DNA from: JAHDFB01 sp965658745
GTDB taxonomy: Bacteria; Bacteroidota; Bacteroidia; Chitinophagales; Saprospiraceae
Reading direction: 5' to 3'
DNA: 64,000 nt
NCBI GenBank assembly: GCA_965658745.1
Contig: CBFHTK010000002.1
Location: 62,001-126,000 of the forward strand
Shown: one piece after another, positions 17,712-27,038 of the stretch
Layout: every line of letters begins with the position of its first letter
How positions within the stretch are numbered: position 1 is the stretch's first letter
Position numbers and translations under genes: made by a program
Notes under the pieces: model-generated
The model's input: only the letters and a program-made list of their open reading frames with translations
Told to the model about the DNA's origin: nothing
Database searches by the model: none

Positions 17712-18515
17712 ATGGGAGGACAACATAAGGTGGGTTTAGTATTAAGCGGAGGAGGGATAAAAGGAGCCGCACATATAGGCATGTTAAAGGCATTTAAGGA
17801 GCACAATATTGAACCAACGATTGTTTCGGGAACAAGTGCCGGTGCTATTGTGGGAGCGATGTATGCTGCCAATATAGATGAGGAAGCTATGCTGGAGTAT
17901 TTTACGGGAACAAGTATCTTCAATCCAGTAAATTATACTTGGAAAAAACCTGGATTAATTAATACTGACGCGCTAGAAAAAGTGTTACTTAAGATTTTTC
18001 CCGAGAACTCGTTTGAAGCCTTGCATCGTCCCTTGCACATTGTTGCTACTGATATAACGCTAGCTCGACAAAAGGTCTTTTCAAGCGGAGAGTTGGTGAA
18101 ACCCTTACTTGCATCTGCTTGTTTTCCGGTTGTTTTTTCTCCTGTCGAAATAGGAGATAGAATTTATGCTGACGGCGGTATTTTGAATAATTTCCCAACA
18201 GAGCCTATCAGGCAGAAGTGTGATCAACTTATCGGAATAAATGTGCAGCATATTGAAGCAACCACCAAAAAGTCATTGAAGAGTACCTTGAGTGTTTTTC
18301 AGAGAATTTATTTCATTTCAACACGTTTCGCTTCTGTTGCGAAATATCAAGATTGTGACTTAGTTTTTGCTCCAGAATCGCTGAATTCCTACAACACTTT
18401 CGATATGTTTAAGATCAAGGAAGTTTATGAGAAAGGCTACGAAGACGCTTTGAGAGTTTTGTCAAAGGTTAAAGATCTTTCGCAGTTTCAATTAGAAGAC
18501 AAGAATGTTGGGTAG
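17712..18515 (+). CDS. Patatin-like phospholipase family protein
   Basis: This 267-aa predicted acyl hydrolase uses a Ser-Asp dyad. The oxyanion motif GLVLSGGGIKGAAHIGML lies at residues about 7-24, the nucleophile motif GTSAG at about 43-47, and the DGG catalytic Asp in YADGGILNNFPTEP at about residue 156. No signal peptide is visible, so it is likely cytoplasmic or membrane-associated. The lipid substrate cannot be inferred. The bamD operon follows with its own promoter. Confidence 0.85.
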   Translation: MGGQHKVGLVLSGGGIKGAAHIGMLKAFKEHNIEPTIVSGTSAGAIVGAMYAANIDEEAMLEYFTGTSIFNPVNYTWKKPGLINTDALEKVLLKIFPENSFEALHRPLHIVATDITLARQKVFSSGELVKPLLASACFPVVFSPVEIGDRIYADGGILNNFPTEPIRQKCDQLIGINVQHIEATTKKSLKSTLSVFQRIYFISTRFASVAKYQDCDLVFAPESLNSYNTFDMFKIKEVYEKGYEDALRVLSKVKDLSQFQLEDKNVG

Positions 18516-18565
18516 AAGCAACAATAATACCCTAAAAGTAAGCTGATTACATACACAAATCATTT

Positions 18566-18596
18566 TTTGATTCGTTAGTTAAAAGTACTATCTTTG
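18566..18596 (+). promoter_or_regulatory. Consensus Bacteroidota promoter of bamD
   Basis: TTTG at 18566-18569, exactly 19 bp, then TATCTTTG at 18589-18596. The bamD ATG is only 7 bp after the -7 box, so the transcript would be leaderless or nearly so. Confidence 0.8.
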
Positions 18597-18603
18597 CGCC
18601 CCT

Positions 18604-19404
18604 ATGAAGAAAAGCATCTATTTTCTGTCTTTACTATTAATATTATTAACTGTTTCTTGCAAAACTGAATACGAGCGCGTTCGCGCAAGTGGGGATCCTG
18701 AATTGGTTGCAAAAACGGCTGATCAGTATTTCGAAGATGGTAAGTATTTGCAAGCTCAGACTTTATACGAAATAGTAATTCCATTCTATAGAGGTAAAGA
18801 AGAAGCGGCCGATATATTTTTCAAGTATGCATATACGCACTATTATTTGAAAGAGTATATTCTGGCGAATCATTATTTCACCAATTTTGCTAGTACATAT
18901 TACTCTAGTGAGAATAAGGAAGAGGCCCAATATATGGCAGCTTATAGCAATTATGAGTTGTCTCCTAATGCTAAGTTAGATCAAAGTTATTCGGAAGTAG
19001 CAATTCAGGAATTTCAATTGTTTATAAATACATATCCAAATTCTCCAAGAGCAGAAGAGGCAAATAATCTAATTGACGAAATGCGTGATAAGGCTGAAAA
19101 GAAAGCCTTTATGCAGGGTAAATTATATCAAGATATTCGTCAATACGAATCTGCGGTAGTGGCTTTTGAGAATATGCTACAAGAATTTCCTGATTCAGAT
19201 TTGGCGGAAGAAGCTCGGTTTAGGATTGTGCAAGCGTCATTTGATTTGGCAAAAAATAGTATTTTCAGCAAGCAAGTTGAACGCTATGAGGATACACTCA
19301 AGTATATAGAAAAATTCAGAAAAAAACATCCACGATCGAAGTTCGGTAAGGAACTTAAAGTGATCAAAAAGAATTCACAAGATAATATCAAGTCTATTAT
19401 TTAG
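18604..19404 (+). CDS. bamD: Outer-membrane assembly lipoprotein BamD
   Basis: This 266-aa lipoprotein has a signal peptide ending in LLTVSC with the lipidated Cys at residue 19. TPR-like helical repeats follow: DQYFEDGKYLQAQTLYEIVIPFYRG, YFTNFASTYY, FQLFINTYPNSPRAEEANNLIDEMRDK and ENMLQEFPDSDLAEEARFR. This order is typical of BamD in the BAM complex, which inserts beta-barrels into the outer membrane. It begins an operon with rpoZ-like, coaBC, DUF4835 and purN genes, an order common in this phylum. Confidence 0.9.
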   Translation: MKKSIYFLSLLLILLTVSCKTEYERVRASGDPELVAKTADQYFEDGKYLQAQTLYEIVIPFYRGKEEAADIFFKYAYTHYYLKEYILANHYFTNFASTYYSSENKEEAQYMAAYSNYELSPNAKLDQSYSEVAIQEFQLFINTYPNSPRAEEANNLIDEMRDKAEKKAFMQGKLYQDIRQYESAVVAFENMLQEFPDSDLAEEARFRIVQASFDLAKNSIFSKQVERYEDTLKYIEKFRKKHPRSKFGKELKVIKKNSQDNIKSII

Positions 19405-19427
19405 TAAGTATTATAACAACATTAATT

Positions 19428-19766
19428 ATGCCAGATATAAAGAGCAAAGTACAAGGTTTAGATCCGAACGTTTCACCTAGAGACGTGCGTGGTATTTCTG
19501 AAATGACAGGAAATATTTACGAGGTTATGTCCATTATTACGAAGCGTGCAAACCAGCTTTCGGTTGATCTTAAGAATGAATTACATTCTAAGCTTGAAGA
19601 ATTTGCAGTAGTTTCTGAAACGATTGAGGAAGTACAGGAAAACAAAGAACAAATCGAAATTTCTAAGTTCTACGAGCGTTTACCTAATCCTGTTCTAATT
19701 GCGATGAATGAGTTCCTAAATGATGAACTTGACTACGAATATCGCAATTCTGATAAGTCAGAGTAA
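19428..19766 (+). CDS. rpoZ: RNA polymerase omega-like subunit (Bacteroidota RpoZ)
   Basis: This 112-aa protein carries a central omega-like segment: GNIYEVMSIITKRANQLSVDLKNELHSKLEEFA (residues about 27-60), followed by an acidic helix and FYERLPNPVLIAMNEFLNDELDYEYRNS. Its size, and its position between bamD and coaBC, match the divergent omega subunit of Bacteroidota. Omega assists assembly of beta' into RNA polymerase. Confidence 0.8.
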   Translation: MPDIKSKVQGLDPNVSPRDVRGISEMTGNIYEVMSIITKRANQLSVDLKNELHSKLEEFAVVSETIEEVQENKEQIEISKFYERLPNPVLIAMNEFLNDELDYEYRNSDKSE

Positions 19767-19771
19767 TCTAA

Positions 19772-20989
19772 ATGAAAATACTAGAGGGAAAGAATGTTCT
19801 ACTTGCTGTAACCGGTTCTATTGCTGCTTACAAGAGTTTACTTCTTACTCGTCTATTAATTAAAAAAGGGGCCAATGTCAGAGTAATCATGACGAAGGCC
19901 TCTTGTGATTTTGTAAGCCCCCTAAGTTTTTCAACACTCTCCAAGCATGAAGTTTTTACTGATGTCAGTAGTGAATCCTCATGGAATAACCATGTAGAGC
20001 TAGGATTGTGGGCAGATGTCATGCTAGTTGCTCCTTGTACAGCTACCACCTTAGCTAAGATGGCAAATGGGATAGCTGATAATATGGTAGTGGCCTGCTA
20101 CTTATCGGCAAAATGTCCAGTTTATGTTGCTCCAGCTATGGATCTAGATATGTGGAAGCACCCATCAACTAAACGTAATTTGTCACTTTTGGAGTCTTAT
20201 GGAAATGCGATTATTTCTGTAGGAACAGGTGAATTGGCAAGCGGCCTGATGGGGGAGGGGAGAATGGAAGAGCCTGAAAATATTACTGAAATTCTTGAGA
20301 AAAACCTTCCAGACAGTAACGAATATTCAAAAGTACTAAGCGGGAAAACAGTTCTGATTACAGCTGGGCCTACTTATGAAGATTTGGATCCGGTTCGGTA
20401 TATTGGTAATAGAAGTTCTGGAAAAATGGGAATAGCTCTAGCTTCGACTTGTGTACAAATGGGTGCGAGAGTCCATCTTATTTTGGGACCAAGTACAGAA
20501 TTTATACCTGTTGCGATCCAGAACACAGTTAGAGTACGTTCAGCTCAAGAAATGATGGATGCATGCTCAGAAGTCCATGGTGATTGTGATGTGGCTATTT
20601 TTGCTGCGGCAGTTGCTGATTATCGACCAGCAGAAATAAATAGTCAGAAAATCAAGAAGAAGGCTGGAGATATGTCGATTGAATTAGAGCGGACACCTGA
20701 TATCGCAGCTACGCTCGGAAATTCTAAGAACGAACATCAAATTCATATCGGTTTTGCATTGGAAACAGAGCATGAAGAGGATAATGCCAAAAGAAAACTA
20801 GAAAAGAAGAATTTTGATTTGATTGTTTTGAATTCTTTAAATGATCCTGGAGCTGGTTTTGCTCACGATACTAACAAGATCAAGATTTATGCGCATGAAG
20901 GGTTGATTGCAAATGTTCCCTTACAGTCAAAGAAAAAAACGGCTTTTGATATAATAGAAACGGCTGCTCAGCAGTTTAATTGGGATTAG
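19772..20989 (+). CDS. coaBC: Bifunctional phosphopantothenoylcysteine decarboxylase / phosphopantothenate--cysteine ligase
   Basis: This 405-aa enzyme catalyses two steps of coenzyme A synthesis. The N-terminal flavin-dependent CoaC domain (about 1-180) has LLAVTGSIAAYKS, ADVMLVAPCTATTLAKMANGIADN and PAMDLDMWKHPST. The C-terminal CoaB domain (about 190-405) has VLITAGPTYEDLDPVRYIGNRSSGKMG, AAAVADYRP and a conserved lysine-rich stretch KIKKKAGD. It starts 5 bp after the rpoZ stop, so the two are co-transcribed. Confidence 0.95.
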   Translation: MKILEGKNVLLAVTGSIAAYKSLLLTRLLIKKGANVRVIMTKASCDFVSPLSFSTLSKHEVFTDVSSESSWNNHVELGLWADVMLVAPCTATTLAKMANGIADNMVVACYLSAKCPVYVAPAMDLDMWKHPSTKRNLSLLESYGNAIISVGTGELASGLMGEGRMEEPENITEILEKNLPDSNEYSKVLSGKTVLITAGPTYEDLDPVRYIGNRSSGKMGIALASTCVQMGARVHLILGPSTEFIPVAIQNTVRVRSAQEMMDACSEVHGDCDVAIFAAAVADYRPAEINSQKIKKKAGDMSIELERTPDIAATLGNSKNEHQIHIGFALETEHEEDNAKRKLEKKNFDLIVLNSLNDPGAGFAHDTNKIKIYAHEGLIANVPLQSKKKTAFDIIETAAQQFNWD

Positions 20990-21018
20990 AACACATCAAT
21001 ATATAGAAATACTAGAAT

Positions 21019-21948
21019 ATGCGGATTGATTGGATCTTTTATAGCGTCTTGGTATCCTTTTTTCTTGGGGCTTTCGCCCAAAAAGGTATGTCGCAAGAAT
21101 TGAATATTTCTGTTACTGTTCAAGCACCAAATAGCAGTATTACTGATCCTAGGGTTTTCAAGACAATGGAGAGTCAGATAGAAGAGTTTCTCAATACTAC
21201 ACAATGGACAACAGATGAATTTGAACCGGAAGAGCGAATCGAAGGTAATTTGTTAATTACGGTAACACGGGAAATTGATGCAAGTAATTTCATTGCTGAC
21301 TTTACGATTCAGTCTATTAGGCCAGTGTTTAACTCAACTTATAGATCAAAACTTCTTAATTATAAGGACCCGGGTATAAGTTTTACCTACATAGAGAATC
21401 AACCAATTCAGAACAGTAGTCAAAAATATTTTGATAATCTTTCTTCCGTTTTGACTTTCTACGCCTATGTCATTTTAGGACTTGATTATGACACCTTCAG
21501 TAAATTAGGCGGTGAGAAGTATTATTCAATTGCAAATAATATGATACAGGCTCTACCAAGTAACGTTGCATTATCAGGTGGTTGGTCACCAGCCCAAGGG
21601 GTTGCAACTAAGAGGGGTCGATATTACATTATCGAGAATGTATTTAATCCTAGGATGAGAGGTATGCGAGAAGCGATGTATATTTATCACCGTAAAGGAC
21701 TTGATGCGATGTACGAAGATGTTGGGAAAGGAAAAGCTGTATTGCTCTCTGCATTGAAGTCCGTAGAAAAAGCCAATAATGCATATCCAAATTCCATGAT
21801 GGTTCAATTATTTACCGATAGTAAAAACGATGAATTAATTGAGATTTTTTTGGGAGCAGATCGAGCCGAAAAATTAAGAGTCTATGATATCTTAGTATCA
21901 ATTGATCCATATAGAGCAAGTAAATTTGCCGTTCTTAAGCAAAACTAA
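21019..21948 (+). CDS. DUF4835 family secreted protein
   Basis: This 309-aa protein has a signal peptide ending near GMSQ (residues about 1-27). The DUF4835 family pattern is visible: LNISVTVQAPN, VFKTMESQIEEFLNTTQWT, IEGNLLITVTREI, FTIQSIRPVFNSTY, YAYVILGLDYDTFSKLGG and a C-terminal helix bundle. The function is unknown. In Bacteroidota it is regularly encoded next to coaBC, and that context holds here. Its stop codon overlaps the purN start (TAATG). A dispersed palindrome (21065-21082) lies within the signal-peptide coding region. Confidence 0.8.
   Translation: MRIDWIFYSVLVSFFLGAFAQKGMSQELNISVTVQAPNSSITDPRVFKTMESQIEEFLNTTQWTTDEFEPEERIEGNLLITVTREIDASNFIADFTIQSIRPVFNSTYRSKLLNYKDPGISFTYIENQPIQNSSQKYFDNLSSVLTFYAYVILGLDYDTFSKLGGEKYYSIANNMIQALPSNVALSGGWSPAQGVATKRGRYYIIENVFNPRMRGMREAMYIYHRKGLDAMYEDVGKGKAVLLSALKSVEKANNAYPNSMMVQLFTDSKNDELIEIFLGADRAEKLRVYDILVSIDPYRASKFAVLKQN
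21065..21082. repeat. Palindromic repeat inside the DUF4835 gene (core GGGCTTTCGCCC)
   Basis: The core GGGCTTTCGCCC is flanked by TT(G) and AAA. The same core occurs in reverse complement at 56645-56664. Confidence 0.55.
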
Positions 21949-22517
21949 TGAAGCGAATAGCCATTTTTGCTAGCGGCTCTGGTTCCAATGCAGAGAATAT
22001 CATAAATTACTTTGAGAAGGTTGATAATGTTGAGGTTTGTCTGATTATCAGTAACAAGTCAGACGCTTTTGTATTTCAGAGAGCCAGAAGACTCGGAATT
22101 CCTTTTTTATATATCACTAGAAAGCAATTCTATAAGTCTACAGATGTGATTAATATCCTCAAATCACTATCAGTTGATCTTATAGTGCTTGCAGGCTTCT
22201 TATGGTTAGTACCTTCAAGTCTTGTTGAATCCTTTCCAAAACGAATTATTAATGTGCATCCTGCATTATTACCAAAATATGGAGGTAAAGGTATGTATGG
22301 AAATCATGTTCATGCGGCGGTAAAAGACAATCAAGAAACTGAGACAGGAATAACAATTCACTATGTTAATGATGCATATGATGAGGGAGCAATCATTTAT
22401 CAGACAAAAGTAGGGCTGAGCTCTGATGATGAAGTAGAGGATATAGCAACAAAAATTCATAAATTAGAATTTGAGCATTTTCCAAATGTGATACATGGAG
22501 TCTTGAAGAAACTCTAA
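21948..22517 (+). CDS. purN: Phosphoribosylglycinamide formyltransferase
   Basis: This 189-aa enzyme transfers a formyl group from 10-formyl-THF to GAR in purine synthesis. It begins with IAIFASGSGSNAENIINYF. The catalytic region INVHPALLPKYGGKGMYGNHVHAAV contains the formyl-binding and catalytic Asn/His, followed by the GITIHYVNDAYDEGAII segment with the catalytic Asp. Start overlaps the DUF4835 stop by one base. The 3' end overlaps the convergent deaminase gene by 4 bp. Confidence 0.95.
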   Translation: MKRIAIFASGSGSNAENIINYFEKVDNVEVCLIISNKSDAFVFQRARRLGIPFLYITRKQFYKSTDVINILKSLSVDLIVLAGFLWLVPSSLVESFPKRIINVHPALLPKYGGKGMYGNHVHAAVKDNQETETGITIHYVNDAYDEGAIIYQTKVGLSSDDEVEDIATKIHKLEFEHFPNVIHGVLKKL

Positions 22518-23476
22518 ATCTCGTCTCTCATTATTTTGAATATTTCAGGTAACTGGTTTTTCAACGCCGGAAATCGGTAAAAATAGCCCTTCCACGCTTG
22601 TAAGCCACCTGTATGAATCAAAACTACATTACTACCTTTTTCAATATCCGAAATTTTTGACTTGAGCATTCTCCAAGCTTTACCAGTGTAGATAGGATCC
22701 AAAAGAATACCTGTTTCTTTAAGGAAGGACTCTATTTCGAGGAAGAGCTCAATATCTTTCTTGGCGTAAGCGCGGTCATCCTTATGATAAATGATTTTAA
22801 CCTGTTTTTCTGGGATATGGGACTGACATATACTCCGATGAGCTTTCCCCATAGCTTCAATTGTAAATTGCTTGATCGCAGGACTAATCCATGCGTTTGA
22901 ATCTTTTAGATTTTCAATTACTCCGATAGCAGTGCAGCCACTACCTAGACTGACTACGAAGAGATTAGGACTTATTTCAGCGTGAATTTCTGCCATCATT
23001 TCACTCAGACCCTCCATTGCATTGGGGTGAAAACCTCCCTCTGGAATAATTAGTGAACGCGGATTAGTATTAAGTAGCTCCGCGAGAAATTCTTCATCCG
23101 TTTTTCTTGAGTATGTATTTCTATTAAGAGGGATTAGTTTCATTCCGTATTTAAGACAAAGAGCTAGTGTTGGATTCTGTTGATCGATCGAATCTGTTCT
23201 AACGTATGCTATACAGCTAATACCATAAAGCGAACACGCCACAGCTGTGGCTATAAGATGATTTGAGAACGCTCCTCCAAAGGTTACAATTCTATCGTAT
23301 TTCTCGGTATTGAAATTGACAACAGTTTTCTGTAATTTTCGCCACTTGTTACCTGAGATATGTGGGTGAATCAAGTCATCTCTTTTTATATATAGATTGA
23401 TATCTTCAAAGCCGTGTGGATGTATCTTTTGTAGAGGAGATGGTAGGTTTAGTTCGGGATGCGCCATTATAGACAA
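22514..23476 (-). CDS. ACC deaminase / D-cysteine desulfhydrase family PLP enzyme
   Basis: This 320-aa fold-type II PLP enzyme starts with PLQKIHPHGFEDINLYIKRDDLIHP and places the PLP lysine in SGNKWRKLQ. FGGAFSNHLIATA, IPEGGFHPNAMEGLSEM and SLGSGCTAIGVIE follow, with VLIHTGGLQAW near the end. Family members deaminate 1-aminocyclopropane-1-carboxylate or desulfhydrate D-cysteine. The substrate cannot be decided from motifs alone, and D-cysteine desulfhydrase is commoner in bacteria. It is divergent from the KirBac gene. Confidence 0.8.
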   Translation of the reverse strand: MSIMAHPELNLPSPLQKIHPHGFEDINLYIKRDDLIHPHISGNKWRKLQKTVVNFNTEKYDRIVTFGGAFSNHLIATAVACSLYGISCIAYVRTDSIDQQNPTLALCLKYGMKLIPLNRNTYSRKTDEEFLAELLNTNPRSLIIPEGGFHPNAMEGLSEMMAEIHAEISPNLFVVSLGSGCTAIGVIENLKDSNAWISPAIKQFTIEAMGKAHRSICQSHIPEKQVKIIYHKDDRAYAKKDIELFLEIESFLKETGILLDPIYTGKAWRMLKSKISDIEKGSNVVLIHTGGLQAWKGYFYRFPALKNQLPEIFKIMRDEI

Positions 23477-23542
23477 TAAATTTGTGGATGTGCAAAAATC
23501 GTAAAAAAGTAATTATCTTTCCGATAATAAAAATTAGGTGAT

Positions 23543-24532
23543 TTGCTGAAGGAAGAAAAGGAATTATTAGAACTTATAAGGCGCTCGAGTACTATCTATG
23601 CAGAAGGCCTGGAAGATAGGAATGATTCAGGTTTTGGCGACTCGTTTACCTCTTCCGATATTCGCTTAATGAATCGAGATGGTTCGCTTAATGTCAGGAT
23701 GAAAGGTATTAAGAGATTGAAGCACTTCAATCTCTTTACCCAATTAATATCTCTGTCGACCCCTACTTTTTATCTTTCAATGTTGCTACTATATATTTTC
23801 ATCAATATAATATTTGCCTGCTTCTATTATGCCATTGGTCTTGATGGATTGACCGCTGATTCAGGCGAAATAACTATGTTGGATGCGTTTTTTTTCAGCA
23901 CTCAGACATTTACAACAGTTGGATATGGTCATATAAGTCCAAGTTCGATTATTGCTAGCACCGTAGCGAGTGTAGAAGCATTTGCAGGACTTTTGTATTT
24001 TGCATTAGCAACTGGTCTTGTTTACGGTCGATTTAGTACTTCGAGAGCAGATATTCGCTTTAGTAGTAAGATATTGTTTTCCAATTTTGATGGCCAAGAT
24101 GTTCTGATGTTGAGAATGGCTAATCTAAGTGCTACAGAATTGAGCGATCTGGATGCGCAGATTATCATGTCATGGATTGAAGAATCCAAGTTTGGTAGGC
24201 CGATAAGGAGGTATCGTACCTTGTCATTGGAGCTAGACCATATCAACTTGCTTACAACATCTTGGACGGTTGTACATGACATAGATGATGACTCCCCTTG
24301 TAATATTCTAAATAATGACTCAGCATTTACAGGCCTCGAGTTTATGGTGTTTGTTTCGGCTTTCGATGAAATATTTGATCAAAAGATCAAGGTCCGAACT
24401 TCTTATGTAGAAACTGATATAATTCAAGGAGCTAAGTTTGTTCCCATAACATCTTACGGACAGTATTCAACAGTGGTCGACTTGGATCGCCTCAATGAAT
24501 ACGTACTCGAGGATAATAATTCTGAGGCTTAA
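23543..24532 (+). CDS. KirBac-type inward-rectifier potassium channel
   Basis: This is a 329-aa channel. The N-terminal segment ends in the Kir-like RLMNRDGSLNVRMKG. The first membrane helix is at about residues 70-100 (FYLSMLLLYIFINIIFACFYYAI), then the pore loop with filter TTVGYGHISP, then the second helix (VEAFAGLLYFALATGLVYGRFS). A C-terminal cytoplasmic beta domain follows (LFSNFDGQDVLMLRMANL, FIVFVSAFDEIFDQ-like). No ATG precedes the conserved N-terminus; TTG at 23543 is taken as start, with an in-frame TAA at 23528. Confidence 0.85.
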   Translation: MLKEEKELLELIRRSSTIYAEGLEDRNDSGFGDSFTSSDIRLMNRDGSLNVRMKGIKRLKHFNLFTQLISLSTPTFYLSMLLLYIFINIIFACFYYAIGLDGLTADSGEITMLDAFFFSTQTFTTVGYGHISPSSIIASTVASVEAFAGLLYFALATGLVYGRFSTSRADIRFSSKILFSNFDGQDVLMLRMANLSATELSDLDAQIIMSWIEESKFGRPIRRYRTLSLELDHINLLTTSWTVVHDIDDDSPCNILNNDSAFTGLEFMVFVSAFDEIFDQKIKVRTSYVETDIIQGAKFVPITSYGQYSTVVDLDRLNEYVLEDNNSEA

Positions 24533-24788
24533 TTGAACTCTAATGTCGAATTATTGATGTTTTGTCGATAAAAATTGGCATTCCATCTGCTTTCCAACTA
24601 TTTCTGAAACTTCATATGCAACCCTCTCGTCAAGATTGTGTCTTTAACATGTATTTAGAAATGTAGATCTAATATCAAATCTGAGCCTTCTAAATTTCAA
24701 AGACTTAGCAACAACCCACCCAAAAAACTCTTTGGATTATCAAGATGATTTTATGGGTCTATTTTTTATCTAATAAATACTTAACAAT

Positions 24789-25352
24789 ATGAAAAAGACA
24801 TTACTATTATTCGCATTATTTATGATGACTTCAACGATGTTAGTTTTTGGACAAAAGGACGAAACTATTTTTGGAAATAGTGGCCTTCGACTGACTGGTG
24901 TATGGGGAGGATATATGCAAAACATAAGTACTTTTCAAGATGACTTTTCCATGTCACGAAATAGCTTCTTTGTTTTTGAAATAAACAAAAAAGTACTGAT
25001 TGGATGGGATGGGCTAAATGCGCAGTACAATACTAGTACTATGGGAGACCTTGATTTGAATTCAAATGGCTTCACTTTTGGATATTCTCCATTAGCAAGC
25101 AAGCCTATTCATCCCGTAATCAATCTATATGGAGGTAGAGGTAAAATTACAAATGACGATATAGACGATAACATATATGTATGGCAACCTAGTGTGACAC
25201 TTGAAGCGAATATTTTCAGATGGTTTAAGCTCGGGTTTGATGGAGGTTATCGATTTGTTACAGAAAGTAATCTTACAGGAATCACTTCTCAAGATTTATC
25301 TGGCCCTTATGCCGGACTAAAGTTGAAATTTGGGTGGTCTTGGGGTAGATAG
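24789..25352 (+). CDS. Hypothetical small outer-membrane beta-barrel protein
   Basis: This 187-aa product has a signal peptide (MKKTLLLFALFMMTSTMLVFGQ). The mature part alternates hydrophobic and polar residues with Gly/Tyr/Trp-rich turns (LTGVWGGYMQN, FTFGYSPLASKPIHPVINLYGG, FRWFKLGFDGGYRFV) and ends in an aromatic strand (LKLKFGWSWGR). It resembles small 8-stranded outer-membrane barrels, but I do not recognise a family. A terminator follows at once, so it is monocistronic. Confidence 0.6.
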   Translation: MKKTLLLFALFMMTSTMLVFGQKDETIFGNSGLRLTGVWGGYMQNISTFQDDFSMSRNSFFVFEINKKVLIGWDGLNAQYNTSTMGDLDLNSNGFTFGYSPLASKPIHPVINLYGGRGKITNDDIDDNIYVWQPSVTLEANIFRWFKLGFDGGYRFVTESNLTGITSQDLSGPYAGLKLKFGWSWGR

Positions 25353-25375
25353 AATTATCTAATTTCAAGTATCAG

Positions 25376-25408
25376 AGGTTCAGCATTAACTTGCTGAACC
25401 TTTTTTTG
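25376..25408 (+). terminator. Rho-independent terminator
   Basis: AGGTTCAGCA pairs with TGCTGAACCT around a TTAACT loop and is followed by TTTTTTT. Confidence 0.92.
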
Positions 25409-25726
25409 TGTGCACTAAATGCTCTTGTGAATAGATTTGGTAATCCTCTAGAATTTAGTTGATAGTTGCCGATGAATCTAGCCTTTAATTGGTTCTTCTA
25501 GATTCGTTGCACCCTAGAACAGCTGCCTGCTAATTCGTTTTGTTGGCAACTTAGCAAGAGAAGGCATTGTATAGAAAGTAGTTAGATTATACTTTGCACG
25601 TTGTATTGGAGTTGAAATCCTTCCCTAAAAACAATTTTCGATCGTAGCAGAGCCAATGACAATTTACATTAGTTATAAAGTCTGGTAAAAGTCTAAGTTA
25701 ATAAGGTATAAACTGATGAGTAAACG
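25409..25726. other. Intergenic region without recognised gene
   Basis: About 318 bp between a terminator and a convergent stop codon. No credible coding frame is visible. TATACTTTGC at 25590-25599 weakly resembles a plus-strand -7 element with nothing to transcribe, so a small RNA is possible but unsupported. Confidence 0.3.
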
Positions 25727-26863
25727 CTAGGGGTTAATGATCACAAGTCGTTTAGTTGCTATTTTCTTTCCTAGAGGGTCGTATACTGAGTATAGGTAGG
25801 TACCTTTTGTCAGCATCGATAAATCCTCTTCTATTGGTTTTTGGTTCTGTTTTATCTGATACTCTTTACTCCAGATTTTGGAACCGAGAATATTATGTAT
25901 TTGAACATTGTAAGTACCAGCTCGACAGTTATCAAATTTAAATGAGGTGATTCCGTAGCTGGGATTAGGGTATGTAGAGACCTCAGGCTTTCTTAGAGCT
26001 GTCGCATTGAATATTTCTGTGATCTCGGAGCCTTGTTTGTATTCGATGCTATTTGCTTCTCCATTTTGTTCGGATAATTGAATAGCAGCTAAAACTTCTA
26101 TAGCTTCATCGGTATAGAAGTTTACGGAATACGAGGTATCTGGTTGAAGAGCATCAGCAAAATCACCTAAGAAAGCTTCGAGTAAAGATACCGGTGCTTC
26201 AATCCACGTCCCAAGAAAAAATACATCTATTGTGACAAATCGCTCAAGACTTGATTCTTCTTTCAAAGCAGGCCAAGAGGCATCAGGTAAAATCACAGTA
26301 CCCCAACCGGTAATCTCATCTGTGCGAACCCAGTTAGTATTGAATCGTATTGAGTCTAATTGCAAACCTATACCTCCAGTCAGAGTATCAGGTAAATCAT
26401 CCCAAGCAAAAGGAGCTTCTATACGACCTTCATAAGCGTAACTTTGCCCAAAGATTATCGTTCCTTTTCGATACACGGGATTCTTTGCATATGAATTTGA
26501 TATTTCAAACGAGTTGAATATAGGATCGAGAGTCTTTATATAAGTTTCCTCAATGAACTCTCCAGTATTGTTATAATACTGCTCAACGAAATCTGTTGTC
26601 TTGATTAAGAAAGTAGCATCTGAAACATCTACACTACCTTCGGAAGGGTCAAGCAATTCGACTTCATTTGGATTTGTTGTAGTCAGATTACTGAAATCCC
26701 AGGTCTGTGGTCCTCCGTTTGCAGAGAAATCAATTTCAGGGGAAATGTTTACGTAAGTCTTGAGAGTAGCACCTTTATAGGGAAGCGAGAATTTCGAAAT
26801 AGAAATCTGACCAAAAAGTCCGGTGCATAGTGGAGTAAGTAGGAATAGTAAAATTTGCTTCAT
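25727..26863 (-). CDS. Secreted protein with T9SS type A sorting domain
   Basis: This 378-aa protein has a signal peptide ending in GLFGQ (about residue 19). A beta-rich region follows (FSLPYKGATLKTYVNISPEIDFSANGGPQTWDFSNL). The last roughly 80 residues are a T9SS C-terminal sorting domain: VSTYPNPSYGITSFKFD, YNVQIHNILGSKIW and LSMLTKGTYLYSVYDPLGKKIATKRLVI. It is therefore likely secreted and processed by PorU. The function of the main domain is not recognised. Confidence 0.75.
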   Translation of the reverse strand: MKQILLFLLTPLCTGLFGQISISKFSLPYKGATLKTYVNISPEIDFSANGGPQTWDFSNLTTTNPNEVELLDPSEGSVDVSDATFLIKTTDFVEQYYNNTGEFIEETYIKTLDPIFNSFEISNSYAKNPVYRKGTIIFGQSYAYEGRIEAPFAWDDLPDTLTGGIGLQLDSIRFNTNWVRTDEITGWGTVILPDASWPALKEESSLERFVTIDVFFLGTWIEAPVSLLEAFLGDFADALQPDTSYSVNFYTDEAIEVLAAIQLSEQNGEANSIEYKQGSEITEIFNATALRKPEVSTYPNPSYGITSFKFDNCRAGTYNVQIHNILGSKIWSKEYQIKQNQKPIEEDLSMLTKGTYLYSVYDPLGKKIATKRLVIINP

Positions 26864-27038
26864 ATATCTTATCTTTTAGCAGCTCATTATCGTAAAAGAA
26901 CATGCTGCATAGATTCTTTGTGCTAATGTGATTTTATAAAAATACCATTTCTGATGAGTAAATCGATAAAATTTTGAAGAATTATCTAGAAAACTAGACA
27001 AGTGGCATCGATATACTCGATCAAATCTTAGTAATTTT

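Noticed and set aside
25713..25720. CTGATGAG resembling a hammerhead ribozyme core
   Set aside because: No GAAA box or flanking stems can be drawn around it.
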